Assembly: GCF_001638985.1 (NCBI RefSeq)
Contig: NW_017265135.1
Coordinates: 1,603,223 to 1,667,222, forward strand
DNA from: Phycomyces blakesleeanus NRRL 1555(-)
Taxonomy: Eukaryota; Mucoromycota; Mucoromycetes; Mucorales; Phycomycetaceae
DNA length: 64,000 nt
Reading direction: 5' to 3'
In this document: in pieces, positions 1 through 12,100 of the stretch
Numbering within the stretch: position 1 is the first letter of the stretch
Layout of the letters: each line of letters opens with the position of its first letter
Notes under the pieces: generated by a model
The model's database searches: none
What the model was told of the DNA's origin: nothing
The model's input: the letters and a program-made list of their open reading frames with translations, nothing else
Program-made: the position numbers and the translations under genes

Positions 1-155
1 GTGTCTTGTTTGGAGAATATAACAACAGTGGTCCTGGAAAATGGAATGCCACTACACGCGTTTCATTTGCTACCCTTTTAACTGAAACCGAAGCCAGCTC
101 TTACAGTCTCGGAAGCATCTTTGGTTCCATTAACTGGATTGACACTATTGCTTAA
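1..155 (+). CDS. pectinesterase, 3' end only (partial)
   Basis: The last 50 codons of a pectin methylesterase (CE8 family) enter from the left edge, in frame from base 3 to the TAA at 153-155. The segment contains VLFGEYNNSGPGKWNA and ends near SINWIDTIA. These match the C-terminal ends of the two complete pectinesterases downstream (VLFGEYSNTGDGKWN..WIDTSV and VLFGEYKNSGPGLWNA..WIDKLHN). It is therefore the first member of a tandem array on the same strand. The family removes methyl esters from cell-wall pectin outside the cell. Catalytic residues lie outside the window, so activity cannot be judged. Confidence 0.9.
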   Translation, partial: VLFGEYNNSGPGKWNATTRVSFATLLTETEASSYSLGSIFGSINWIDTIA

Positions 156-530
156 AAATAGGTTTTAAATAATAATGTTATTATTTACTTTTCAAATAAC
201 TTTGTACAATGCCAATGGCTTATATAGCTGCAATCCTTTTTTGCGTATAAAAGATTAAGAGTGCTTATTAATGAAAATAAATTCAGATATAAAAAAAAAC
301 TTTTTGTTAGAGCCTTTTTTATATATATATCTCAAATTGCTACTTTCTGTGATAATAGCACAATACAAGGCGCAGATAAATGCCTGTAATTTCTAATTGT
401 CTTTTCACTAGACACTCTATAAACTTGAGAATCTGTACTTAGATTAGGCGGCACTTACAGGTTCAAGATTTTAAAAAATGGTACAGTAAAAAATTGATAT
501 AATGATAATATTAAAATAAGCAAAAAACTA

Positions 531-580
531 TATCACTATCACTATCACTATCACTATCACTGTCACTATCACTGTCACTA
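531..580. repeat. TCACTA/TCACTG hexanucleotide microsatellite
   Basis: About eight tandem copies of a 6-bp unit (TATCAC with TGTCAC variants) run between ACTATATCAC and CACTATATAG. Similar TATCACTCTCACTATATA sequence precedes the related dispersed repeat near 25737. Confidence 0.8.
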
Positions 581-759
581 TATAGAGCGTTATAATGTCA
601 AGGTTGTAGTTTTCTTAACATTAATAATACACATACCCACAACAAATGGTTATCATAATTTCTGTATATTCTAGCTTGTTTACTTTCCCTTAAAATCAGC
701 AGCACATTCTTTGTAGGCTATTTTATTTAAATAGACAAGCATCATAACTTGAAAATTGG

Positions 760-1013
760 TGAATTTGTTAAATGAATCTTTTTTAATAAAAGGATTATTT
801 TTATCAAAATGACAAATTAAATACAGAAAATCAGCTAGACATCTAAATCGATTATGCAAAGTGTTTTATAAATGTAAATAACTTTGTGGAGTACATTAAG
901 ATCCACCATTTAAATGGTTTTTGACATTGGTCTCTCAAATATTGATCAAAATATCCCAATTTTTGTTTTCACTTTAAAAATCCATTTATTAATGAAAATT
1001 AAACATTTGCACC
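760..1013 (+). repeat. diverged dispersed repeat, copy A
   Basis: Shares many ordered blocks with 25800-26068: an AAAAGGATTATTTT-like block, ATCAAAATGACAAATTAAA, a TACAGAAAATCAGCT-like block, GTACATTA..ATCCACCA, AAATATTGATCAA, TTTTCACT, AATGAAAAT and TTTGCACCA. The order is the same and spacing is nearly the same over about 230 bp, with many substitutions. This indicates an old transposon-derived repeat or a duplicated segment. Confidence 0.65.
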
Positions 1014-2454
1014 ACACAGCCATTATAGATGTTATTTTTTCCTCAGGAAATATACTTTAAAGAAAAAACGAAAAATTGTATATTTCAGAATGACAATATC
1101 AATGTTTCTCCCACTAGACAATGTTGTTTAATTACTCAAAGTTAGAAAATCTTCAGCAGTCTACTTTAACTCCACTTTTATCTTGAAACATCTACAGCGA
1201 TTTGTCTAACTAAATGCTTTAGCTGAAAGTTTTTCAGTATTATTTAATGGATTCCTAAGTTTAACATTTTACAAAAAAAATGGGACTTTAGGTTTAGATA
1301 AACCGCCGTGGATGCTCTTAAATTTTAAATATATAGTTAAAATTGTTACCACCAGCAGTTCGGTTCATTCTATTTTAAATAAAGATTAAAGTTAACAAGG
1401 ATTTATTGATTGCTGAAAACGCTTTCAAAATTTATTTTTAAAGAAAAAGATACATTGAACTTCTGGAAAGAGTGACCTTTTATTTAGCTGAAGTAGTGTT
1501 TTTAGCTTTAGATGAATTAAGCTAACTCACTACTAAAAATGATCTTACGCCCTTAGCAAATTATGTAACAATTTTATTAGAAAACACAGCTACATGATTA
1601 CACAACAGGTGGAGCGCATGCTTAGAATATTATGTTCTATATTCGAGTATCTCAGAATTTATTCATCCTAAAAATAATGAATCAAAAGCTTCCTGCAAAA
1701 TTAGATTTTTGAAAAAGAAATTGAAGTAAAATAGCGTGCCTGTGGATACCCCATGGCGGTACCCACAAGAAAATACTGTAAAATTGAGCCCATAATCTGT
1801 AATACTAAGTAGGTTTCCGCGGTATCAAAATTCAACTTAGAACTTTCTTATTTTCACCCTATCCTTTATATTTGGTATGTAAACAGGCATAGTCATAGAT
1901 AGAATCATATACCTTTAGTATGTATATATTCGCATAAGCCAAACTGCCCAAAAAAAATGAAATAAAGAAACGGTATATATAATATATACGTGCTTTCAAT
2001 TTTAAATGATACAAAAGTAGGAGTAATTAGCATTTCTTTTGGAACATACCAACTGATATTAAAAATATGCTTCATTAATTACACAAAATCTTTTACTTAG
2101 GAACGTCAATTAAACCCCACTCTGCCATGTTTTACTCTCACTTTTAGAAACGTAGCAGATAAGCTCGTAAAGCTCTTACACACCCAACCAAATGATCTAA
2201 TACTTTCATAATTAAATACATTCATGTTATTTATGTATATTATAGAAAACAATTGAAGGATTTCCTAAAAAAAACCAAGTAAATAAATCATTTAGGGATT
2301 TTTTTTAAAAAAAAACTGTAACACAAGTGTAAAGAACCATAATTTTCCGATTCTATTTCTACATAATAATTTAACATAATTAATGAAAGGCATTGAACAT
2401 GTGCAGTAATCAACACAAAGTATTTACAGGAAATTAGCATAATTCAATTAATGC

Positions 2455-2461
2455 TATAAAA
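2455..2461 (+). promoter_or_regulatory. TATA box candidate of pectinesterase gene 1
   Basis: TATAAAA lies 40 bp upstream of the ATG at 2501, suggesting a very short 5' leader. An out-of-frame ATG at 2470 sits between them and would be avoided if transcription starts after about 2480. Confidence 0.4.
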
Positions 2462-2500
2462 GAACCACCATGACAAGTCAAAAAAGCTCTAAACCAAACT

Positions 2501-3572
2501 ATGCACCTATCCCTTAATTTTCTTCTCCTGGCCTCGGGGTTCCTTGGTTCTGTTGTCTCAGCTGCTAACAGCATCAACGTCTGTTCGTCGTGTACCTACA
2601 AGACTGTCTCGGCTGCACTTGCCTCTCTCCCTAACAACAGTGCCACATGGACTATTTATGTTGCTCCTGGTACCTATAATGAGCAAATCAAGATTCGTCG
2701 GTCCAATGTCATCCTAAAGCCGTCCACTTCTGGTACAGTCCAAATCCAACACAATGGTATGAGGGACACCCAGAGCTCTTCCGGTACCAATGAACAATCA
2801 GCCACTCTGTCTGTTTATGGCAGCAATGTCAAGGTTTACAATATGATCATCGCAAACATATATCCTCAGACTAGAAATATTGCCAATCTCGCTCTCAACC
2901 TTCAAGCTACTCAAGCATCTTTTTATAATGTCAAGTTTTATGGATTTCAAGATACTGTCCTGATTGCCCTCGGTACTACAAGCTACTTTAAGAACTGCTA
3001 CATTGAAGGTTCTGTTGATTACATCTGGGGATATGGAACAGGTAACTATAGTCAATTAACTTTTTATACAGCTGGAAACTAACTCATACCCTTTCTTAGC
3101 CTACTTTGACCATACCACTGTCGCAACAAACCAACGCGGTGGTTTTATTACTGCTCACAATCGACAGACTGCAAATGCTGTTGGTGGATTTTACTTTAAC
3201 AGCTGTACTGCTATTGCCACTCTCCCATCTGGTCCCCTCAAAGCTACCGCTAATAGCGCCCTTTCATTCACTTCTACTTCTCAGTTCCCTCAATCAACCT
3301 ATCTCGGACGCCCATGGAGCCAGTATGCTCGCGTGATATTCATATATTCTGAGCTTGGTGCCCACATAAACCCTGTTGGCTGGACTCAGTGGAGTTCTTC
3401 CTCCCCTAATACCGACGGCGTTTTATTTGGTGAATACAGTAATACTGGGGATGGTAAATGGAATGACAGCTCTCGTGCATCGTTTGCTACTCTCTTGACC
3501 GCTTCCCAGGCAGCTTATTATAGTATCGGAAATGTACTTGGATCAACCAGCTGGATAGATACTAGTGTCTAG
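2501..3572 (+). CDS. secreted pectinesterase (CE8), two exons
   Basis: Exons 2501-3041 and 3100-3572 (58-bp GT-AG intron, phase 1) give 337 residues, normal for fungal pectin methylesterases. The enzyme demethylates pectin outside the cell. A signal peptide spans residues 1-21 (hydrophobic core, SVVSA cut site). Motifs in order: GTYNE (57-61), FQDT with the catalytic Asp at 151, VDYIWG with the nucleophilic Asp at 173, and LGRPW with Arg 251. The splice is fixed by the conserved join GTAYFDHTTVATNQ. The position of the QAVAL motif, whose Gln lines the oxyanion hole, reads ANLAL here. The neighbours on both sides are close paralogues, so the gene arose by tandem duplication. Confidence 0.93.
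3042..3099 (+). other. intron of pectinesterase gene 1
   Basis: GTAACT donor, TTTCTTAG acceptor, with an ACTAAC branch-like motif at 3078-3083. Reading through it hits a stop at 3080. Its position matches the intron of the paralogue at 5239-5302. Confidence 0.85.
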
Positions 3573-4694
3573 ATTATGATAGCCATACAAGCAATTTATA
3601 TTAATGAGATACTTTTTTTTTCTTGTAAATTACAATTTATATGCCTATTTAACCATATACTTATTTGAATAATATAATTTGTAGTGAAAAATAAAAAATA
3701 AAATTATTTGGCAAAAACACTCTACATATATTGATTACTTTTATGTATCATAGTAAAATAGCTTTAAAATTTGTTCTAAGACGTAATCACTATAGTCAGT
3801 TGTTTACTCATATACATGTAGAAGATTTAAGTCAAGTCCTTGAAATCTAGTAAGTTCGAAGAGATGTGTCATTCTATGTGACCAAGTATTAAAGTTAAAA
3901 ATTTCTACGAATAGATTGTAATAGATAGTATAAGTTTTTTTTTGTATTTTGGGTTAGAGAAGTTACATAATATGTCAATAGCTACAGAGTAGCCCAATCA
4001 ATTTTATTTACGCTTTAAATCTATTAATTCAATATAAGTATTTCTCCACACCAAGAAAAAAGTATAAAATAGTTTACGGGTATTTTTCGTTAATTTATAA
4101 CCAATAGAATAATGTTCTCTCGTGATAATATACCGTTAATTATATACATAATTGCTTTAGACAGATTGTTCTCAGGATCAAGTTGGAGAAAATGAAGCAA
4201 TGTAAAAGCTCCGGATAATACACCGGCTCAATAAATTTCAAATGTCTAAAATTGAGCTTTATAAAAGATGCAATGTAGAATAGCTACATATTGCGGCCTT
4301 AACCTCTAAAAAAATTAGATATAATTGACTATATCTAATTGACCCAGGTTTATACAACTTTTAAATACCCTAAGAAACTAATAAGGTTTATAAGTAAAGT
4401 AATAAAATGTGCTAAAAACTTAAAGCCTCAGTATTTTGATTTACTCACATCTATGTGAGAATTTCCTTGATGATTGATATTATTCTGTGAGAATTAAAAG
4501 CTATACACAGTACCACTGGACAAAAATGCTCCTATTCGCCTCAAAACTATTATAATTGTCATAATTTTTAGTTTAGTACAAAAATTATATGTAACATTGG
4601 CCCAGAAAGCAGTGTACAAGAAAGTAAGGTTGATGAACAGAAATGAATAAATAAAGGCTAATTAGAAAAAGTAAAGAAAAATTATTATAATTAA
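3573..4694. other. intergenic spacer between tandem pectinesterases
   Basis: AT-rich, no ORF of note. AATAAAAAATAAAA just after the first gene (about 3690-3704) may serve its polyadenylation. Confidence 0.6.
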
Positions 4695-5778
4695 ATGATG
4701 CGACTCTCTTTTAATTTAACTATACTAGCTATAAGCTTCTTTATCTCAATTGCTTCTGCTATAGAGAGTGTAACTGTATGCTCCATATGCAAGTATAAAA
4801 CCGTTTCATCTGCACTGGCTTCTCTTCCAAGTGACAACTCTACCTGGACCATTCGGGTGACTCCTGGTATTTACACTGAACAAGTCAAGATCTACCGTTC
4901 AAATGTCATATTAAGACCGACTATACTTGGTCATGTCCTGATTCGATACAACGGCTGGAGAGACACACAAACGCCTACGGGTACTAATGATGGATCTGCA
5001 ACCTTGTCCATTTATGGCACCAATGTCAAAATTTACAACATGATAATCGCCAACATATACCCACAGACCAGAAATATCGCAAATTTAGCTCTGAATGTCC
5101 AGGCCAAAAAAGCTTCTTTCTACAATGTCAAATTCTATGGTTTCCAAGATACAGTTTATATTGGTTTAAACACCACCAGCTACTTCAAAAACTGCTACAT
5201 TGAAGGCTCTGTTGACTATGTCTATGGTGAAGGCACAGGTAATTTCAATTGGTGTACATAGGAACATAGAGAGTTACTCTAATCACAGAAAGCGTACATC
5301 AGGATATTTTGACGATACTACTCTAGCTACCAACCGGCCAAGTAGCTTTATCACGGCTCAAAAAAGAGCGACTGCCTCTTCTGAAGGCGGTTTTTACTTC
5401 AACAAATGTCACATAATCCCCACACTTCCTTCTGGCCCTCTGGTTACTACATATAACAGCACCATTTCATTTACATCATCTTCCCAGTTCTCACAATCAA
5501 CCTACCTCGGACGCCCTTGGAGCAAGTATGCCAGAGTTATCTATATGTATTCAAATTTTGGTATAAATGTTAAATCTGCTGGATGGAGTCAGTGGAGCGA
5601 TGCATCTCCTAACACCAGTGATGTTTTATTTGGCGAATACAAAAATTCCGGACCTGGATTGTGGAATGCAACTGCTCGTGCTTCCTTTGCCACTCTTTTG
5701 ACCGATTCAGAAGCAGAGTTATACAGTCTTACAAACATATTTAAGTCTACAAGCTGGATCGATAAATTGCATAATTGA
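4695..5778 (+). CDS. secreted pectinesterase (CE8) paralogue, two exons
   Basis: Exons 4695-5238 and 5303-5778 (64-bp intron at the same phase and place as in the upstream paralogue) give 339 residues. A signal peptide covers about residues 1-22 (ISFFISIASA). It has GIYTEQ, FQDTV, VDYVYG and LGRPW, so both catalytic Asp residues and the Arg are present. As in the paralogue, ANLAL replaces the usual QAVAL motif. The splice is placed by the conserved join GEGTGYFDDTTLATN. The role is extracellular pectin demethylation, with the same reservation about the oxyanion position. It closes a tandem array of at least three same-strand genes. Confidence 0.92.
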
Positions 5779-7035
5779 AGTTGTTCTGAAAAATGTTTAA
5801 TACATGGTTAAAATACAATAAAATAGCTATTTAACTATATTCTCTGTCGTACTCATTTATATCACCCGGTTCTCAAGCACTATAATCCTCCTAATTATAT
5901 GGCCCAGTGATATATTACAGTTTCATTCTAATATCAAGAAAAAAGCTGAAACTCCCCTGATTACTTAGCAACACCTCTTGGCCTTGAAAATCGATGATTT
6001 ATATATATATTAAAGCCTCGTTTTTAGAACAAGTAAAGTAAGGATTATTTAGAGTCTCCTCTAACAAGAATTTTTTAGCAACTTTTAATAACGTGCTTGT
6101 AACAAAAGTCATAGAACTTTGAAGAAAAAACAGCTAAATAACTTGGGCGTTTATCCCTAAATACACTATAGAATTATTGCTCATAATATATATCCTTGAT
6201 GTTTTTGTTTTTAACAAAAAAAAATTATCGAAATTTAGAAAGGTTGAAAAGAACTCTAATTGCTATTTACATCAAGGTAGTTTCTTGTTTAGATTTAGTA
6301 CGGTAATCTAACCACACACATTTGTAATAGTAATTCATTTGTGTAGATCACACAAGATTTTCTATATAGCATACTTTTAGCTTTAAATCTACTTCACCTT
6401 TACAGATACAAATAAGTCAAGAAAGCATATAGTCATTCGTATTGGACCTTAAGCTGAATTAGCTACCGAAGAACCCACTATTTCAGTTGATTGAGTACTC
6501 TAATTTGTTTATTAAAGATTAAAGATTAAAGCTATATAAATTGTAATTCTGATTATTTGGAATTTAAGATTTTTATAGAATGAACAATTATAATAGAGAA
6601 ACGTTTAAAACATACAGTTGGGGTACGTCTATATCTAATGATTAAAAAAAAGAAACGAGAGTTTTGTAAACGCCATAGAAAGGTATTATAGTTGAATTTG
6701 AAGTATATTTACTAAAATAAGAGAAAGATTGTAAAATCATAAATCTTTAGCTCTTTGTGGATTCTTGATATTAATCTTGAGAATCTACAAGTTACCTCTC
6801 TTTTAGGGCAGCGAATTTTGTAGTCATATCTGTTTGTGAGAGTTTGATATTTCCTTGTAAGAGGACTTACAGCGAATACCTTAAATAGTGAATGGGATAT
6901 GTAGCTGTGTTAACCAAAATAGATCATGCTTTATTATGAATGCAGAGTAAATTTAAATTGAAATATATACATAAAAGATATATGAGATGCAATAGTATGG
7001 ATACAAATTAAACTTTCGTTTAAAAGAAAACGTAA
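5779..7035. other. gene-free AT-rich spacer
   Basis: No coding potential, RNA gene or clear repeat was seen. Confidence 0.6.
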
Positions 7036-7368
7036 TTAAACAGTTGAAATGTTGCACATTTCAAAGACAAATTGTCTTTCCACGTCAAGTTGGGAAGGAT
7101 CCAAAAGAATTATAATGCCATCGTCTTCTCCATCGTTATCACAATAGGGAATTTCGAACTCGCCAATAGAAGATTTTGTAGAGTCAGCAAAATGAGTAGA
7201 GTCTGTAGCTGTAGTAGCAGTGGTTGAATCTAAGTAAATTATATCAATAGACCAATTTTTATTTTGATATTCAATTAAAGTTATATTCCCACCTTGAGAG
7301 TACGATCGAAATCTTTTAGCTGGAATAGTAGAAGTAAAGTTGGCTGTTAAAGAGGTTTGATCGAACAT
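7036..7368 (-). CDS. hypothetical small protein, 110 residues
   Basis: A single open frame from ATG at 7368 to the stop at 7036. The product is soluble and mixed in composition, with a Thr/Ser-rich middle (STTATTATDSTHFADS) and an acidic patch (CDNDGEDDG). It has no signal peptide, membrane span or motif I recognise. The composition looks less random than the surrounding AT-rich frames, but nothing else supports expression. It could be a small orphan gene, one exon of a larger gene, or chance. Confidence 0.3.
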   Translation of the reverse strand: MFDQTSLTANFTSTIPAKRFRSYSQGGNITLIEYQNKNWSIDIIYLDSTTATTATDSTHFADSTKSSIGEFEIPYCDNDGEDDGIIILLDPSQLDVERQFVFEMCNISTV

Positions 7369-7916
7369 AATAAAGTAATCACTGACAGAAAGAAAGCTAA
7401 AAGCTAACGCATGTATGTCTAAGCACTTTATATGATATTTGTAAGGTGACTGTGACAGGGTATTAAAATAATAAACGCAATATTTGCATAAAAGTGTCGT
7501 CCCTTACAAACAAACAGAAAAATGCATAAAGCTGTCGTGTTTCGGGGGTTATGACCTACACTAAAAAAATTGCTTATCATGTATTTAACAAGCCAATTTA
7601 GTCCAGATATATTAAACATTCTGCCAAGAAAAACTGTAATTTTAATGTGTAATAGTTTCAATCACATCAAATATGATACCGGAATAGTTGATCTGCCTAT
7701 TCTTATTGAAAAAATGGAGACTTTTATAAAAATATGAAGCTTGTTCCAACAGGCAGTATCTTTTATGCTCCTAGTCATCTCTTGAAAAAGTTTAAGCAAA
7801 TCCCAAACCCTAGTCTATATCGCCGCTCTCAAACACCAAAGTAACCTGCCATATTCTTCTAAAGTAATTTTCCAACCAGTTTATTTTCTTATATTATTTT
7901 TTATAAATTACTCTAG
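7369..7916. other. spacer upstream of a decayed coding module
   Basis: No supported gene. The end of this stretch reads TTACTCTAG, a plausible splice acceptor directly before the decayed module at 7917. Confidence 0.5.
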
Positions 7917-8264
7917 ATGTACCAATCCAGATTGTTTGGAGGACATGGCTTCGTTGTAATATGAACATCGTTTGTGGAATCGAGTTCTTGCTGGGGTTTT
8001 AACATCCGACATACCCTTCACCAAATGCGACTTGATGACACGATTCCGGAGAGGCTCACCCATGTTCTTCAAGTTGGGAGTACTGCGATATCAAGAGAAA
8101 ATGTCTCGGACAATCACTATGTGAGTCGAAAACTAATAAATACAAGACATCAAACAATTTCCAGAAGAGCACCATTGATTAGAGGAAGAGTACTATTCTT
8201 TTTCTGCCTAATTGTCGCCAGGTTTCCCCAAGATACCTCTTTTGAGAGTTATTACGGTCTTTAA
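7917..8264 (+). pseudogene. decayed coding module of unknown family, copy 1
   Basis: Read in one frame from 7917 (after a CTCTAG acceptor) the sequence gives MYQSRLFGGHGFVVI, a TGA at 7962-7964, then an open stretch to 8264 including TIPERLTHVLQVGS. It aligns along about 70 residues with the module at 61706-61921 on the other strand, which has IYQYKLVRGHRVVTVWTLFV and MIPEKLTRIFQVKS. The TGA falls exactly where copy 2 has Trp, so it looks like a nonsense mutation. The family is not recognised; a transposon-derived or duplicated host gene are both possible. Confidence 0.55.
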
Positions 8265-9194
8265 ATAATTTTGCGAATATTTTTATTACTTTCTGTAGTG
8301 CATAGGGGAGGGGTTGCTTTTTGATTAAAGAAAAACGCAATGATGCGGAAAGAGTGGGATACTGACAAGATTTCTACTTCTAAACCAAAATGGTAAAGGA
8401 ACGTGAAGAATTAAAATTGAAAAATATTTATAAAAAAAAACACTGATCCTACGCAGACAATATTTCCTGGTTGGGAACGACATTTTCTAGTAGCAGACAA
8501 CATTTTGGTTCTCCTGGACCACAAGTTGTGTCGATCTTGCTACAATATTTGCCTGGGACGGGATAGTACGACCCAATACCTTTAGAGAAAAGGGTAAGTA
8601 GCTTTGCTTCTAACTTTTTTTTTCAATAACAAACCTTGGTTCACTCTTCAGTAATATAAATAAGATAGGTGAAAGAAAGGGAAAGACATGATACGTGTAA
8701 GAGGGCCAATGAATAGTAAGATATCAAACAAGATTGCGTCACAATCTTATGACAACAACTCTTAATAGACTTTTGCATAAACGGCTATTGATATAGTGTA
8801 TTTGTGACTAATTATTATTATTTATTTATTGTCAAGTCAAAATTTAGGGCGCAAACGGCTATTAATTGAATATACTGTATGAATTTCAGAACACATCATT
8901 TTGCCCTCAAGGATTAGAAAAGGACATTGAGCCAAAGAGAGGTGGTCAGAATTAATTAGTCCGGTTAGATAGAAATGTAGTTCCCCACAAAAAATGTCAA
9001 CTCTGTAGTATTAGCGTTTTTCTTTTGAAATATTTAATAAATGTCAAAGTATGACCCCCCAAAAAAGAAAAAGAAAAAAAAAGGGGGAAGGGGGGTGCAT
9101 GTAAGATAAAAAAGTAATTATGGGTGATGTAGCGCTTATTTTACATTTTATTTTGCTAGTCTGTCCTGCCAGTCTGTCCGTAAGGTTTCCCTAA
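8265..9194. other. spacer, possible further decayed coding
   Basis: Around 8460-8580 the plus strand has a short gene-like stretch (containing FPGWERHFLVADN) ending in a stop, possibly more of the dead module. A purine/poly-G run lies at 9056-9096. Nothing else was identified. Confidence 0.4.
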
Positions 9195-12100
9195 TTAAAG
9201 TGCGGGTGCGCTCTTGTTTTCGACGTATGCCAAAGCCTTCTCCTTGACGTGCTCAATATCAGCCTCAGAGCCGTTTGCACTTTCGTACTGCAGCCATTTC
9301 TTAAAGAGAGACTTCATTTTCTTTGAAGAAAACTTTAAAGATGTGACACGTTCGAAAAGACGTCTATATAAAATATGCCAATTAATAATATTAGTGTCAA
9401 ATTCATCAGATATTCTAATAATATTGTTACCTGATCAACTCTTTGTCGCCCTCCTTGATCTCCATATCAAGATAAATATTCCACAGATCAACACGCTTGG
9501 GGTAGTTGCCCAAAACACCTTCAAAGATTGTACGTCCACGTTCAGGCTCACCGTGCTTGAACTCCATCTGGGCGAATTTTGTGATGGTCTTGATGTGTTT
9601 GTGTTTAGGAAGAGATTTTAAGCTTTTCTGCAATAATTCGCGTGCCTTCTCAAAGTTCTTGTTCTGTAAGCAGTAGAGACCAAAGAGAGTCCAGACCTTG
9701 GATGACTGACTAAACTTCTTGGTGGCTTCTGTCCAGAGAGCTTCTGCTTTATCGAACTTTTCACTGCGCTCGTAAATCTTTGCGAGCTGGAGGTATATCT
9801 TCTTGGGTTCACAGAACACAATTGCACGTTTAAATACTTCATTAAGAGATTCATCAGTGCCAAAGTTATTCTCGAGGTTGAGCATGGCAACCCAGACGTT
9901 CAATTTCTCTTGTTCTTCGCGGAAACTGATAGTCTTGAGAGCACGCTCACCAATCTCACGGGCCTTTGCGACTTCGGAAAGCTGGAGTTGGTATGCCATG
10001 TAGTTAATCCAAAGGTAAGAAGAGTTTGGAGATCCAATCAAAATACGCTCATAATCAGCAGAAACCTGGGGTGCAAGTGTAGAGAGCTCTGCAGTCTTAT
10101 CCTCAGAAATCTGTTTCTTTGACTTCTTCTTCGTCTTTTCCTCCTCTTCTTCATCTTCGGAATCACTTTCTTCTTCTACTTTGGCAGCGGCCTGACCGGT
10201 CCAGTCAAATCCACCGACAGCCAACGCAGGTGTCTCATCGTCTTCGGAATCCTCTTCCATTTCTTCATCTTCATCCTCAATTTCCTCCTCACTCTCCTCC
10301 TCCTCATCCTCCTCCTCCTCATCTTCTTCCTCGTCTTCATCGCTATCAGCATCGGATGCATCTTCCATCTTAGTATCGTCATCAGCCTCCTCCATATCAA
10401 CATCTTCCTTGACAACCTTGACCTTCTTAGCTTTCTTAACGGGACTGGTTCCGTTAACATCGCTTTCCTTTAATGTAGCCTCAATTCTCTTCATGTTTTT
10501 CTCGACATTAACAATCTTTGATTTTACCAATTGACCTGTGTGGAAAATAGTCTTCCATTCTTTGACAAATGAATCAGAGAGATTGGCAATCTTAACACGA
10601 GCATTGACGTGGCGGCCGTATTGGATAAAGACACCGGAGTCGGATATGTTCTCAACGTAGCCGTAAAGAACATCACCTTGGCTAACATCGTCAACTGATT
10701 CAATTTCTCTATTCTCGGCCAATCCTGCAGTATCAGGAGATACACGCGACTCTCTCAAAGACAAATCGACACGCTTCTTAGAGGCATCGATGGCTACAAC
10801 GGCACAACGAATGATGGTGTCTTCCTTGATAGATTCGGTGGGGTTTTCGACGTATTTATCAGAAATATCGGTCAAGATAACCTTGCCGGCCATTTGTCCA
10901 GTCAACTGGACCAACAAACCGTGAACTGGGTCAACTTTACGGACAACACCTTGAAGAATTTGTCCAATGGTAACAGATTCATAGGTAATGGAAGTTGGTG
11001 TATTAGGCTTGTCTACATTGATCAGATCAAGTGTGTTTTTGGAAGGATCGGATGTCAAAACAGCCACCTCAATAGCCTCACCAATGGCAAAGTTCTTATT
11101 AAAGTTGTTTGCGATCTCGAGATCGCTTGAAGTATGTTGCTTGCGGACAATTCCAGATACGTGACTACCAATACTGACACGAAGTTGGTTGCGAGCTATC
11201 TCGGTGACAAAACCAAGGTACTTTTGGCCAACCTTAACATCAGAAATAGCACGGGGGGCAACAGGTTCTTCGAGAAGAGAGCACTCAACAGTTTGCTTGG
11301 TTCTAGAAGTGTTTGAGATGGGAAGGAAAGTGTGGAGCTTGACATCACGCACACCAAGGACCTTGACCTCGAGCTCCTTGTTTGTACGGAAATGACGGAG
11401 AGGATGCTTGCGGTTCTTAATTTCATCGATGGATTTGAACATTTCGGTCAAATGAACACGGCCTTCCATACCATTGGGAAGGGTAACATTGATCTGGAGA
11501 CGTTTGGCCTCCTTGACCTTGGCAACAACATGTGTACCAAGCATCTCATCTTCGGTTCCGGGCACAGTCTTAGAAGCCTTCTTATTGGAGAATTTGTTTT
11601 CAGAGTTGATGCATGAAACTACCAAGTTTTTCTTTTCCTCGTCTACGCTGATAAAGGTAACTTTGAGAGTCTGTCCGACGCGGAAGGCCTCAGTAATATC
11701 CTTAATAGATGCCTCAGTCATTTCAGAAGCGGGAGCAAAGGCAGTAATGTTGTTGTAGAATCCAATGATACATCCAGCACGCTTGACGGATACAATGACA
11801 CCATGAGTAGTCGTTCCAACCTTGATATCATCTTTGGAGGTGATGATAGGAAGGTCACTCTTTATCAAAGAATTCTTGAGGGTGAGGATGATACGTCTTC
11901 TATCCCCATCTTCAGCTAACAGAACACGTCCCTTGACCTTAGCGCCGGTCTTGAATTTAAGCTCAGGATGTGTCAGCTGCACATCAGCCAAATGTTGAGT
12001 GGGTACAAGACCAAAGATATTCTTGGAAAGTTTAACGAGCAAACCGGAGGGCATAAGCTTGAGAATAATACCAGTAACCATGCTTCCGACCTTGACATCA

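Larger units (their letters stand above)
156..2454. other. gene-free AT-rich spacer
   Basis: No coding region is supported here. The stretch holds a short TCACTA microsatellite (531-580) and one copy of a diverged dispersed repeat (about 760-1013), described separately. Confidence 0.7.

Noticed and set aside
10119..10460. Frames rich in Pro/His/Leu or Arg/Met over the RRP5 acidic tract
   Set aside because: Shadows of the GAG/GAT-rich acidic segment of RRP5 in other frames.
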